The translations under genes were made by a program, and so were the position numbers. A stretch of 63,783 bases of DNA from an uncultured Bacteroidales bacterium. GTDB lineage: Bacteria > Bacteroidota > Bacteroidia > Bacteroidales > UBA1715. Location: the NCBI GenBank assembly GCA_937892155.1, contig CALAUG010000014.1, positions 1 to 63,783 on the forward strand, read 5' to 3'. Under the pieces are notes generated by a model. It ran no database searches, had not been told where the DNA came from, and saw only the letters and a list, made by a program, of their open reading frames with translations. This document shows, piece by piece, positions 27,379-35,904 of this stretch (the stretch's first letter is position 1; each line of letters starts with the position of its first letter).

Positions 27379-29943
27379 CTATATCCAACGGATATAAGAG
27401 AAATCTTGGCGATATGGTAAATTCTTATGATACGGATACATTCTAATTCCGTAGTTGAAGATTCCCGAACGGTTTGGTACGAATGACAATGTATAAACTG
27501 CCAAATTACCTTCCATTGCAGAGAACGAAAATTCTTTGCATTCAACGATTTCACGTTCTTCAGCTTCGTTTTGTTCAGAAAGAATGAACTCAAAATTGAT
27601 GTCTTCTGGTTTCAAGCCCTTCAAATCAACCTTGATTGTTCCCGAATATGGTTCACCCAACTTGAATGGTTCGTTCGATTTGTCGATTTCAACCGATTCA
27701 ACAAAGATTTGATCCCAAACTTCTGAAACTTTTTGTTTCCAAGCTACCATTTCGTCAACAGCTTTATAGTTGTCTTTTTTCAACATAGCTGTACGTTCGC
27801 CCAACTTGCTATAGAAACGTTCTTGATAATCGTCAATCATACGTTTTGTTGTGAATTCTGGGGCGATTTCAGCAACGCATTTTTTGAAGTATTGAATCCA
27901 TGCATGAGGCACATCATCAACACCACGTTGATAGAACAAAGGAACTATATCGTTTTCCAAGATAGTGTAAATCATTTCACTATCAAGTTTGTTTTGCATA
28001 TCTTGATTTTGATATGTACGTTTTTCAGGCAAAGCCCAACCTGCACCTTCGCGGTAACCTTCGCACCACCAACCATCAAGCACGCTGAAATTCATTGCAC
28101 CGTTCATTACGGCTTTCATACCTGATGTCCCAGAAGCTTCCAAAGGACGAGTTGGAGTATTCATCCAAATATCAACACCTTGTACCAATTGTTTTGCAAG
28201 ATTCATATCGTAGTTTTCCAAGAAAACAATTTTACCCAAAAATTCAGGTAATTTAGAAATACGAACGATTTCCTTGATAATATCTTGACCTGGTTTATCA
28301 GCAGGGTGAGCTTTACCAGCAAATACGAATTGAACTGGATAATCAGGATTGTTCACAATCTTGCTCAAGCGTTCCAAGTTACTGAACAACAAATATGCAC
28401 GTTTGTATGTTGCAAAACGACGAGCGAAACCAATCGTTAATACATTTTTGTTCAATGTTTGTGTAACGCGAACGATTTTCTTTGGATCCTCGAACTTATC
28501 TGTCCAAGATTTACGAAGAGCTTCTTTTGCATATGTAATTAATTTTTCGCGTTGTGCTTGACGAATTTCCCAAATCTTTTCATCGGCAACATCGTAAATT
28601 TTGCTCCAATAAGAACCATTAGACTTATCATTTAAGAATTGTTCGCCAAATGTTTCTTTGTACAATTTTTGCCAGATCTTAGCAGTCCATGTTCCATAGT
28701 GAACACCATTTGTTACATAACCAATTGGAGATTCTTCGATTGTGTAACCTGGCCACAAATTCTTGAACATTTTTTTCGAAACTTCTCCGTGAAGGCGACT
28801 AACACCGTTCACACCACAAGAAGTACAAATTGCAAAGTGGCTCATTGAAAAGAATTCACCATTGTTGTCTGGATACATTCTACCAAGATTCATAAACTCA
28901 TTCCAACTCAAGTTCAATCTTTCTGGGAATTGACCAAGATAAGTCATCATCAAATCTTCTGGGAATGAATCGTGACCTGCAGGAACTGGAGTATGGGTTG
29001 TGTACAATGAAGAAGCACGAACGATTTCCAATGCCTTAGGGAACGAATAATTATCGTGTTTTATCAATTTACGCAAACGTTCCAAGTTAATAAATGCGGC
29101 GTGACCTTCATTACAGTGGAATAAATTGCAGTTTTCACCTACAGCTTCCAACAGGCGAACACCACCAATACCCAACAACATTTCCTGTTTCAAACGGTTT
29201 TCGTTGTTACCGCCATACAATGCGTGAGTACAGCTTTTATCGTCGTCGCGGTTTTCTGAAATGTCGGTATCCATCAAATACAATTTGATACGACCAACTT
29301 TCACCAACCATACTTGAGCGTGCATCAAACGACCAGGCATACCAACCTGAATCATAACACGATTACCATTTGCATCGGTTACAGGCGAAATTGGTAATTC
29401 CGATTGATTTTGTGGATTATAGATTGCCATTTGATCACCATCAATTGACAATGTCTGTTTGAAATAACCATATTTATACAAGAAACCAACAGCAACCATA
29501 TTTGTGTTAGTATCACTGGCTTCTTTCAAATAGTCACCAGCCAAAATTCCAAGACCGCCAGAGAAGATTTTTAATGAATCGTCAAGACCATATTCCATAC
29601 TGAAATATGCGATTCTTGGAGTTGTTGAATCTGGCAGAACTGCCATATAATCATTGTATTTCTTCAATACTGCGTTGTATCGAGAAATAAAAGCTTGATC
29701 TTTTTCCAATTGATTCAATCTTTCAGCACTGATACCTTTCAATACTGCGATTGGATTTTGAGTTTTAGCCCAAAGTTTTTCATCGATTTCCTGGAACAAT
29801 TCCATTGCTTCGTAGTTCCATGTCCACCAAAGGTTATTTGCCAATACACTTAAATCTTGCAAATTCTTTGGGAATGTTGACTGTACGATCACGCTTTTCC
29901 ACTGTGGATCGTTGTGTCTGTTCTGATTTAAATTAGCTGCCAT
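27379..29943 (-). CDS. glgP: Alpha-glucan (glycogen) phosphorylase, GT35
   Basis: An 854-residue cytoplasmic enzyme that releases glucose-1-phosphate from glycogen ends using PLP. Seen: N-terminal NLWWTWNYEAMELF (typical of the DUF3417/short GlgP type), YFSMEYGL, GGLGILAGD, HTPVPAGHDSF, and the PLP-lysine motif EASGTSGMKAVMNG (near 610) followed by LDGWWCEGY. It is the last gene of the operon, 21 bases after the GH57 gene. A C-terminal extension of about 90 residues after the phosphorylase core (from about 760) has a beta-rich look. Confidence 0.95.
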   Translation of the reverse strand: MAANLNQNRHNDPQWKSVIVQSTFPKNLQDLSVLANNLWWTWNYEAMELFQEIDEKLWAKTQNPIAVLKGISAERLNQLEKDQAFISRYNAVLKKYNDYMAVLPDSTTPRIAYFSMEYGLDDSLKIFSGGLGILAGDYLKEASDTNTNMVAVGFLYKYGYFKQTLSIDGDQMAIYNPQNQSELPISPVTDANGNRVMIQVGMPGRLMHAQVWLVKVGRIKLYLMDTDISENRDDDKSCTHALYGGNNENRLKQEMLLGIGGVRLLEAVGENCNLFHCNEGHAAFINLERLRKLIKHDNYSFPKALEIVRASSLYTTHTPVPAGHDSFPEDLMMTYLGQFPERLNLSWNEFMNLGRMYPDNNGEFFSMSHFAICTSCGVNGVSRLHGEVSKKMFKNLWPGYTIEESPIGYVTNGVHYGTWTAKIWQKLYKETFGEQFLNDKSNGSYWSKIYDVADEKIWEIRQAQREKLITYAKEALRKSWTDKFEDPKKIVRVTQTLNKNVLTIGFARRFATYKRAYLLFSNLERLSKIVNNPDYPVQFVFAGKAHPADKPGQDIIKEIVRISKLPEFLGKIVFLENYDMNLAKQLVQGVDIWMNTPTRPLEASGTSGMKAVMNGAMNFSVLDGWWCEGYREGAGWALPEKRTYQNQDMQNKLDSEMIYTILENDIVPLFYQRGVDDVPHAWIQYFKKCVAEIAPEFTTKRMIDDYQERFYSKLGERTAMLKKDNYKAVDEMVAWKQKVSEVWDQIFVESVEIDKSNEPFKLGEPYSGTIKVDLKGLKPEDINFEFILSEQNEAEEREIVECKEFSFSAMEGNLAVYTLSFVPNRSGIFNYGIRMYPYHKNLPYRQDFSYIRWI

Positions 29944-29964
29944 GTACAGTTTTATATTATTATG

Positions 29965-30240
29965 TTATTTTTTTGTTGTTTTCTTTGTTGTTGTTTTTGT
30001 AGCCGTCTTTTTAACAACCGTTGTCTTAGTAGCTGATTTCTTTACCGCTGCTTTTTTCTCTGTCGCTGTTTTCTTCGTCGTCTTTGAAGCAACTGTTTTA
30101 ACAGCTTTTTCAGCTTTCGGTTCAACCTTTTTTGTAGATTTTACAGTCTTTGGCTCCGCCTTCTTTGCTGTTGATTTCGTCGCAGTTTTTACAGCCGATT
30201 TTTTAGCTACGGTTTTTACTTCTTTTTGCTTCTTTTTCGC
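29965..30240 (-). repeat. Low-complexity K/T/A codon repeat (GH57 tail)
   Basis: Coding strand is rich in AAA, ACA/ACT and GCT codons, producing imperfect direct repeats such as KKTATKTT and KKSATKTT. The antisense open frame here is only a shadow of this composition. Confidence 0.7.
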
Positions 30241-31506
30241 ATCAGTAAGCACTTTCAGAATTTCTTCATGTTTTGCAATTTCTGCTTCAAGTTCTTCTTT
30301 AGTAAGTGTTCCAAATTTCGTACTCATTGGAGCTTTATTCAAGCGTTCTGCGAAATCAGAAACAATATTCATGTAATTAATAAATGCTTCGTATGGAGTT
30401 TGATATGGACTTGATACTTTTTCGTGATTGAAGTATTTTGTACTCATATAATCCAAGTTTTCACAAGCCTGTAGTCTATCCCAATCCATTGTTAATTCAG
30501 GATCGTTAACTGCTCGCACCAATCTTTGCAATGAATTGATAGTTTCAAATGCCTGTTTCTGCAAATTATTACCCAACCATGCAGACAAATCTCTTTCTTC
30601 ATCGGCATTTGACGTATATTGAGGAACACTCAATACAGAGATTGGTTGCGTAGATTTCACAATTTCAGAAGGAGTTGCAAAAGCAACATTTTTATTTGCA
30701 GCAATCATTGACACAAAGGCTGAGAAGAAATCAAAGATTCCAGATTCTGCCTTATTATATTCGCCGAATGATTTATAATTCATGAACAAATTAACAACTT
30801 CTTCCTTCTCCAGAGACGACAATACCCATGCGACATATTTTTCCGCCGTTAATGGCCATTCGTTCCAACCCTGATTAGAGAAACGTAAAGAAATGTCATC
30901 GCTCAACTTAAAATTACGGAGAAGTATTTTTAAACGAGGATTTTTATCGCAGCAGTACACAAAATTTGGACTCTTCCAACCAAGAATCTGTTCTGCGCCT
31001 TCTGCCAAAACGCCTTGGAATCCAAGACTTGCAAGTTGTGCTCCTAATTCATCAGAATAAACAAGGCCGGTGTTTTTGAAGATTTTTGTCTCCTGCCCGA
31101 ACAAAGCCTTGATTTTTTCAGCATTGTCGTTGATTTGTTTTGTCAATTCATCAACGTTGTTTGTAACTGAAATCAAAGAATGTGTGTCGACTTCCGTTAC
31201 GAATTCTACGCATCCAGTTTTAGCAAGTTTCTTAAAACCTTCTATAACTTCCGGTGTATATAACTCAAATTGCTCCAAAGCACTTCCTGTAATTGAAAAA
31301 CTTACTTTGAAAGCTTTTTTATTCGCATTTATCAAAGAAAGCAATAGATTATTCATCGGCACGTAGCAACGTTTGGCCAATGTCAGTGCGGTTGACTTGT
31401 TTGCAAAGTCATCATAATAATAATGATCAACACCAATATCGAAGAATCTGTATGTTCTTAGACGGAATGGTTGGTGAACCGAAAAATGTAAACAAATGTT
31501 CTTCAT
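29965..31506 (-). CDS. GH57-family glycoside hydrolase with a lysine-rich histone-like tail
   Basis: 513 residues. Residues 1-400 have the GH57 start ICLHFSVHQPFRLR, VSFSITGSALEQF and EFVTEVDTHS, placing it in the alpha-amylase/4-alpha-glucanotransferase/branching-type GH57 group; which reaction it does cannot be read here. From about residue 423 to the end, roughly 90 residues are almost only K, A, T, V, S, E and P (for example KKSAVKTATKSTAKKAEPK), like bacterial histone-H1 homologues. This tail is not part of the GH57 fold and may bind polyanions or anchor the enzyme; it looks real because it is in frame and ends at a stop 21 bases before glgP. It lies between a glycosyltransferase and glgP with gaps of 6 and 21 bases. 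Confidence 0.9.
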   Translation of the reverse strand: MKNICLHFSVHQPFRLRTYRFFDIGVDHYYYDDFANKSTALTLAKRCYVPMNNLLLSLINANKKAFKVSFSITGSALEQFELYTPEVIEGFKKLAKTGCVEFVTEVDTHSLISVTNNVDELTKQINDNAEKIKALFGQETKIFKNTGLVYSDELGAQLASLGFQGVLAEGAEQILGWKSPNFVYCCDKNPRLKILLRNFKLSDDISLRFSNQGWNEWPLTAEKYVAWVLSSLEKEEVVNLFMNYKSFGEYNKAESGIFDFFSAFVSMIAANKNVAFATPSEIVKSTQPISVLSVPQYTSNADEERDLSAWLGNNLQKQAFETINSLQRLVRAVNDPELTMDWDRLQACENLDYMSTKYFNHEKVSSPYQTPYEAFINYMNIVSDFAERLNKAPMSTKFGTLTKEELEAEIAKHEEILKVLTDAKKKQKEVKTVAKKSAVKTATKSTAKKAEPKTVKSTKKVEPKAEKAVKTVASKTTKKTATEKKAAVKKSATKTTVVKKTATKTTTKKTTKK

Positions 31507-31512
31507 AACGTA

Positions 31513-32814
31513 TTACTTTTCTGATAAATTTTTATACACATCTTTAATTCTCTTGGCAGCGTTGTCCCATTTAATACTGTCAACTTCTTTTTTCCCATAT
31601 TCCCTAAACATTTGACCGAGAGCATCGTATGAAATAATTCCATAAATAGCGTCAGCCATTGAATCTACATCCCAGAAATCGACCTTTATAGCATGTTGCA
31701 ACACTTCTGCAACACCCGACTGTTTTGAAATAATAACAGGAACATTCGAACGCATAGCCTCCAACGGAGAAATACCGAAAGGTTCCGAAACAGAAGGCAT
31801 TACGTATACGTCGCTGATAGACAACATGTGAATGACATCGTCACCACGAAGAAAACCTGTAAAGAAGAAATTCTTTGAAATTCCCAATTCAGCAGCACGC
31901 CACATCATTTTCTCCAACATATCGCCGCTACCAGCCATAACAAACTTAACATTCTGCTTGCGCTGCAAAACTTTTGCTGCAGCTTCCAAGAAATATTCCG
32001 GACCTTTTTGGAAAGTTATACGTCCCAAAAACGTCACGATTTTATCGTCGAACGATTTTTCAAAATGAAGAGAAGACTTTGCACCAATTGCCTCAACACC
32101 ATTGTAAACTGTCGTTACCTTGGATTCAGGTACACCATAGTGATTGATAACAGTATTACGCGTCAAATTACTTACTGTCAATACTCTGTCGGCACAATGC
32201 ATACCACGACGTTCCATGTCGTACACAACTTGATTGACATTCATACCACTGCGGTCAAATTCAGTTGCATGAACGTGGACGACAAGCGGCTTACCAGAAG
32301 CATTCTTCGCAGCTATACCAGCATCGTATGTCATCCAATCGTGTGCATGGATAACATCAAAATCGAAATTCTTTGCTATTTCTTCGGCAATATAGGCATA
32401 ACTGCTCACCTCGTTCATCAAGCCACCGCCATATCCTCCGTGTAAGTCTATTGTACCCATATCGGAGTGTGCGTATGCCTTAAACTGACGATCAACAGAA
32501 ATACGGTTATTTATAATGTCGTAATATTCTTCTTCGGTAACATAAGGAATCAAATTCGCTCCGATGGTGACATACTGCAAATTTTTTCTTTTCTCAACAT
32601 CGCCACCAAAATGATACTGGTTGATTTTAACCTTTATTGTATTAGCACCAACCATCTGCATTTGGCTCTGATCTTCATCACCATACGCACGAGGAACAAC
32701 AAAAATAATATCAACACCTTGGCGAAGCATTGCTTTCGTCAGACCTAAACATGCAGTACCAAGACCGCCTGAAATATGAGGTGGAAATTCCCACCCGAAC
32801 ATAAGGACTTTCAT
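31513..32814 (-). CDS. GT4-type glycosyltransferase, probable glycogen synthase of the glycogen operon
   Basis: A 433-residue GT-B fold protein. The N-terminal FGWEFPPHISGGLGTACLG (nucleotide-sugar loop with GGLG), HAHDWMTYDAG, FLGRITFQKGPEYFLEA and the E-x7-E motif EPFGISPLE place it with GT4/GT5-like glycogen synthases used in Bacteroidota glycogen operons. It would transfer glucose from ADP- or UDP-glucose to alpha-glucan; donor choice cannot be read. Gap of 7 bases from the debranching gene and 6 to GH57. Confidence 0.88.
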   Translation of the reverse strand: MKVLMFGWEFPPHISGGLGTACLGLTKAMLRQGVDIIFVVPRAYGDEDQSQMQMVGANTIKVKINQYHFGGDVEKRKNLQYVTIGANLIPYVTEEEYYDIINNRISVDRQFKAYAHSDMGTIDLHGGYGGGLMNEVSSYAYIAEEIAKNFDFDVIHAHDWMTYDAGIAAKNASGKPLVVHVHATEFDRSGMNVNQVVYDMERRGMHCADRVLTVSNLTRNTVINHYGVPESKVTTVYNGVEAIGAKSSLHFEKSFDDKIVTFLGRITFQKGPEYFLEAAAKVLQRKQNVKFVMAGSGDMLEKMMWRAAELGISKNFFFTGFLRGDDVIHMLSISDVYVMPSVSEPFGISPLEAMRSNVPVIISKQSGVAEVLQHAIKVDFWDVDSMADAIYGIISYDALGQMFREYGKKEVDSIKWDNAAKRIKDVYKNLSEK

Positions 32815-32821
32815 ATCACAC

Positions 32822-34771
32822 CTATTTTTGTTCCTCTGTTGTAAAATTTTCTATCAACTTGCAAATTCTCAACGCCGCACCAACCGACCAAGCTTGAGAA
32901 ATTGCCCCACGTGGTGTGTATGGTGGATTGCCATCAAATACCTCGCCGATAGTTCCCAATCCATATTCCTGTACTAATGTTTCCAAGTCAGCATATATAC
33001 GTTTAATTTCCGATACGCCAGAACGCCCATGTAATTTCAAATATGCTTCGGCATACGGAGCAAGAAGCCACATTAACACACCACCATTGTGGTATGCTTT
33101 ATCACGTTCGGCAACCGAACCTGTTACTGTACCTATATATTCTGAACTCTTAGGTGACAATGTACGAATGCCACAAGGAGTTAATAATTCTTTTCTTACG
33201 TGCTCTAAAACAGAGTGACGTTTATCGTCGTCAAGAGGAGAAAATGGTAATGACGCACCAAATATTTGGCTTGGACGCATAGAAAAATCTTTTACACCAT
33301 GAACACAGAAATCTGCCAAATATCCTCTATCCTCGTCCCAAAACATTTCTTCGAACGATTGTTCTATTTTCTTTGGTATATCTTTCCACTTGTCTTGGAA
33401 TGATTTCTTTGTAATTAATTCCAACGCGAAACAAATTGCATTGTACCATAATGCATTAACCTCAACAACATATCCCCAACGTTTTACAACAGGAACACCG
33501 TCAATTTTTGCATCGACCCATGTTAAAGCTTTGTTTTCATCTGGCAAATACAACAGGCCATTTTCGTGCATAATCACGTTGCCATTTTCACCAGACATGT
33601 ACGTATTAAGGATTTCCTCTACTTTCTTTTGATATAATTTCCGCGTCTGCGCAATATCCTTAGTATTCCAATTATATTGCTGAACAGAACGTATGTACCA
33701 CAATGCAGTGTCGATTGAGTCGATATTGGTGTGTTCTATGTTTCCTTTGTTTTTGTAAACATATCCATCAATATCAGGAGCCATTGTGTCAAGCACAGCA
33801 CGGCAAGTATCCCAATCACCCTGAGCCAATGTCAGTCCAGGAAGAGAGACCAAACTATCGCGTCCCCACAAGCCAGTCCATGGAAAACTTGCAATAACTT
33901 CACAACCCTTCGAAGAACGGTACATAAACTGACGGGCTGCGTGACGCAAACATTCCTCAAAATTGTTTTGAGGTTCACGACCTTTTATCTCGTTCTCAAA
34001 CAACGATTTCAACGTTGATGATTTTATTGGTTGCAAACCTGCTGAAAAAACAACAGACTCGCCCTCTTTCAATGAAATTTCAAAATATCCTGGAGTAAAT
34101 AAATCTTCCTGACATTCATAGCCACGTTCACTTTCGCGGTCGTATGTAAAATTATAATACCAGTCAGGTGCTGTTAGAAATTCGTTTTTCTTCGACAACT
34201 GCATATTCAGTGTCGGAAACTTTTCGTACAAACAATTTGAAATACCATTTTCAATTGTTTTATGGCGCGTATTTGCCTGCAAGTTTGCATGTGTTACCTC
34301 GTGAACCTTACGGAACGCAAGAAATGGACGAAGCTGCAACTTCGCAGTTTTTTGAGAGGAACTCAAAACTGTGTAACGAATCAAGAAACGCTCGTCATTA
34401 TCGACAAGCACCATTTCCTTTTGAAGTTCCAAGCCACCCACACGATACACGAACGTAAGCACTGGCGAATTTTTGTATGACTCAAGATACTTATAACCAG
34501 CAGGATTGATATCGTTTCCAAATTTGTGAGTCGCTAATTGAAACGGCGTTTTTTCCAAAACAACTGTTTCGTCTAAGGATGATAAAAGGACATAATTATC
34601 ACCGTCAATTTCCTTAACAGGACACACCAACAAACCGTGATACTTTCTTGTATTACAGCCAATTATCGTTGAATTCGCATACGAGCCTGCCTTGTTTGTA
34701 CGGAGAAACTCACGCTGCAAAGAACTTTGCAGGTCTGTAACTTGTTGACGGGTAAATTCTAAATATTCCAT
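32822..34771 (-). CDS. Glycogen debranching enzyme (amylo-alpha-1,6-glucosidase type)
   Basis: 649 residues. The N-terminal GDE-N domain (about 1-230: RTNKAGSYANSTIIGCNTRKYHGLLV) is followed by an (alpha/alpha)6 catalytic domain with FPWTGLWGRDSLVSLPGLTL, the aspartate-bearing motif of bacterial amylo-1,6-glucosidases, then NADALWYN-like (VEVNALWYNAICFALE) and GAISQAWSVGAALR. It removes alpha-1,6 branches from glycogen in the cytoplasm. It is the first gene of the four-gene operon. Confidence 0.93.
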   Translation of the reverse strand: MEYLEFTRQQVTDLQSSLQREFLRTNKAGSYANSTIIGCNTRKYHGLLVCPVKEIDGDNYVLLSSLDETVVLEKTPFQLATHKFGNDINPAGYKYLESYKNSPVLTFVYRVGGLELQKEMVLVDNDERFLIRYTVLSSSQKTAKLQLRPFLAFRKVHEVTHANLQANTRHKTIENGISNCLYEKFPTLNMQLSKKNEFLTAPDWYYNFTYDRESERGYECQEDLFTPGYFEISLKEGESVVFSAGLQPIKSSTLKSLFENEIKGREPQNNFEECLRHAARQFMYRSSKGCEVIASFPWTGLWGRDSLVSLPGLTLAQGDWDTCRAVLDTMAPDIDGYVYKNKGNIEHTNIDSIDTALWYIRSVQQYNWNTKDIAQTRKLYQKKVEEILNTYMSGENGNVIMHENGLLYLPDENKALTWVDAKIDGVPVVKRWGYVVEVNALWYNAICFALELITKKSFQDKWKDIPKKIEQSFEEMFWDEDRGYLADFCVHGVKDFSMRPSQIFGASLPFSPLDDDKRHSVLEHVRKELLTPCGIRTLSPKSSEYIGTVTGSVAERDKAYHNGGVLMWLLAPYAEAYLKLHGRSGVSEIKRIYADLETLVQEYGLGTIGEVFDGNPPYTPRGAISQAWSVGAALRICKLIENFTTEEQK

Positions 34772-34800
34772 TAGCTAAAAGGTTCTATTTCAGTCCGTGG

Positions 34801-34808
34801 CAAAATTA
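34801..34808 (-). promoter_or_regulatory. -7 element of the glycogen operon
   Basis: Minus-strand TAATTTTG (exact TANNTTTG) 29 bases before the debranching gene ATG; no TTTG at -33 distance. Confidence 0.45.
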
Positions 34809-34927
34809 AAAAATATTTGCAAATAATGGCACTTGAAATACAACAATTTAGCAATTTAGAAAAAATGCTTCCAGACGTCACTATCTAGTTGTCGGGAAAG
34901 TAACAGACAACAGATACCGAACGTATT

Positions 34928-35770
34928 TTATTCAATTTTTTGTAAATCTTTTAAGAATCTTTCCAGTTGAAGTCCTTCCTCTGTTTCAATTTTTGCTTTA
35001 TCACCAGGAAGCAACGAAATAATTGTTGCCGGTCTCCATTGTTCCCTGATTTTGTACATAATCTTATCCCCCACTTTGAAACTCTTGATATCGATTTGTG
35101 GGACCTGTGGTACAGATTGTTCTACAACCGTTTCAGATTTTGGAGATTCTGTTTTGTCGGCTTTTGCTGTTTTTTCTGCCTTAGGGGCTTTTTCCGCTTT
35201 TACTGGTTCAGCTGTTTTCTCTTTTTCAACCCTTGGCGCTTTTTCTGCTTTTGCCGTTTCAGCTGCCTTTTCTTTTTCAACCTTTGAAGCTTTTTCCGCT
35301 TTAGGTTCTACTACTTTTTCAGGTTTTGGCTCTTTGGGCTCGGAAACCTTTTTCTCCTTCTCAACCTTTTCGGCTTTTACAGTTTCCTGTTTTGGTTCTT
35401 TCTGTGCCTTCTCCTTTTTTACTTTTTCTTCGGCTACTGGTGCTGAATATTCTGCTGGTACCGACGTGGCAGGACGCAAAGCATACACCTCTGCCGTACG
35501 CATAGACAAAACTCCCAAAGTGGCGAATTCTACCAAATAATCTACGAACTTCGTCTTTGTTTTTATTTCACACGGACCATTTGGAATTTCAGGACGGGAG
35601 TGTCCAAGTGGAATTAAGCCATCTAACAGATAAAACTGTTTGTCTTTTTCGTATTGATACTCTTCCATTCCCTGCTTTTTCAACTCATCATAATTCCCAA
35701 TAGTAACCCAGTTTGTATAACACGAAGTGAACAAAACCACTGCTAAAATAAATAGTAAAACTTTTTTCAT
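34928..35770 (-). CDS. Bor-like lipoprotein with K/E-rich linker and Tudor-like C-terminal domain
   Basis: 280 residues. Lipobox LFTSC (Cys17). Residues about 45-98 (FYLLDGLIPLGHSRPEI... then ATLGVLSMRTAEVYA) follow the pattern of lambda Bor/Iss lipoproteins: a G(L/I)xxLG strand, a middle cysteine and a closing (A/F)xTLGxxxxxxAxVY strand. Residues about 115-215 are a lysine/glutamate/proline/alanine-rich linker with near-repeats (AEKAPRVEKEKTAEP, AEKAPKAEK). Residues about 230-268 (FKVGDKIMYKIREQWRPATI) look like a small SH3/Tudor/Agenet barrel. Function unknown; the layout suggests an outer-membrane anchor with a reach-out domain. No phage genes surround it. A -7 element lies upstream. Confidence 0.8.
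   Translation of the reverse strand: MKKVLLFILAVVLFTSCYTNWVTIGNYDELKKQGMEEYQYEKDKQFYLLDGLIPLGHSRPEIPNGPCEIKTKTKFVDYLVEFATLGVLSMRTAEVYALRPATSVPAEYSAPVAEEKVKKEKAQKEPKQETVKAEKVEKEKKVSEPKEPKPEKVVEPKAEKASKVEKEKAAETAKAEKAPRVEKEKTAEPVKAEKAPKAEKTAKADKTESPKSETVVEQSVPQVPQIDIKSFKVGDKIMYKIREQWRPATIISLLPGDKAKIETEEGLQLERFLKDLQKIE
35126..35428 (-). repeat. Low-complexity K/E/A/P coding repeat
   Basis: Imperfect tandem repeats encoding KAEKAP.VEKEK.AE units. Such tracts can vary in length by replication slippage. Confidence 0.65.
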
Positions 35771-35791
35771 AACCTAAAATTTGACGGGTTA

Positions 35792-35799
35792 CAAATATA
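35792..35799 (-). promoter_or_regulatory. -7 element for the Bor-like lipoprotein
   Basis: Minus-strand TATATTTG, exact, 21 bases before the ATG; CTTG lies 22 bases upstream as an approximate -33. Confidence 0.5.
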
Positions 35800-35875
35800 A
35801 AAAACTATTCAGTTTATTGAACAAGATTTTCCGAAAACGCTAAAAAATTGACGCGCGATAAATCTTGAAAATCAT

Positions 35876-35883
35876 TATATTTG
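35876..35883 (+). promoter_or_regulatory. -7 element for lepA
   Basis: TATATTTG, exact, 21 bases before the ATG at 35905. It overlaps an in-frame TTG at 35881 and so argues that the TTG is not the start. Confidence 0.55.
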
Positions 35884-35904
35884 TCGCAAATTTCATCGGG
35901 ACAA

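Noticed and set aside
29942..30376. Phenylalanine/valine-rich plus-strand open frame
   Set aside because: Shadow of the lysine/threonine-rich tail of the GH57 gene.
35052..35540. Phenylalanine/serine-rich plus-strand open frame
   Set aside because: Shadow of the K/E-rich linker of the Bor-like lipoprotein.
34928..35770. Bor-like gene as a sign of prophage
   Set aside because: No integrase, structural or lysis genes, and no attachment-site duplication around it; flanking genes are core.
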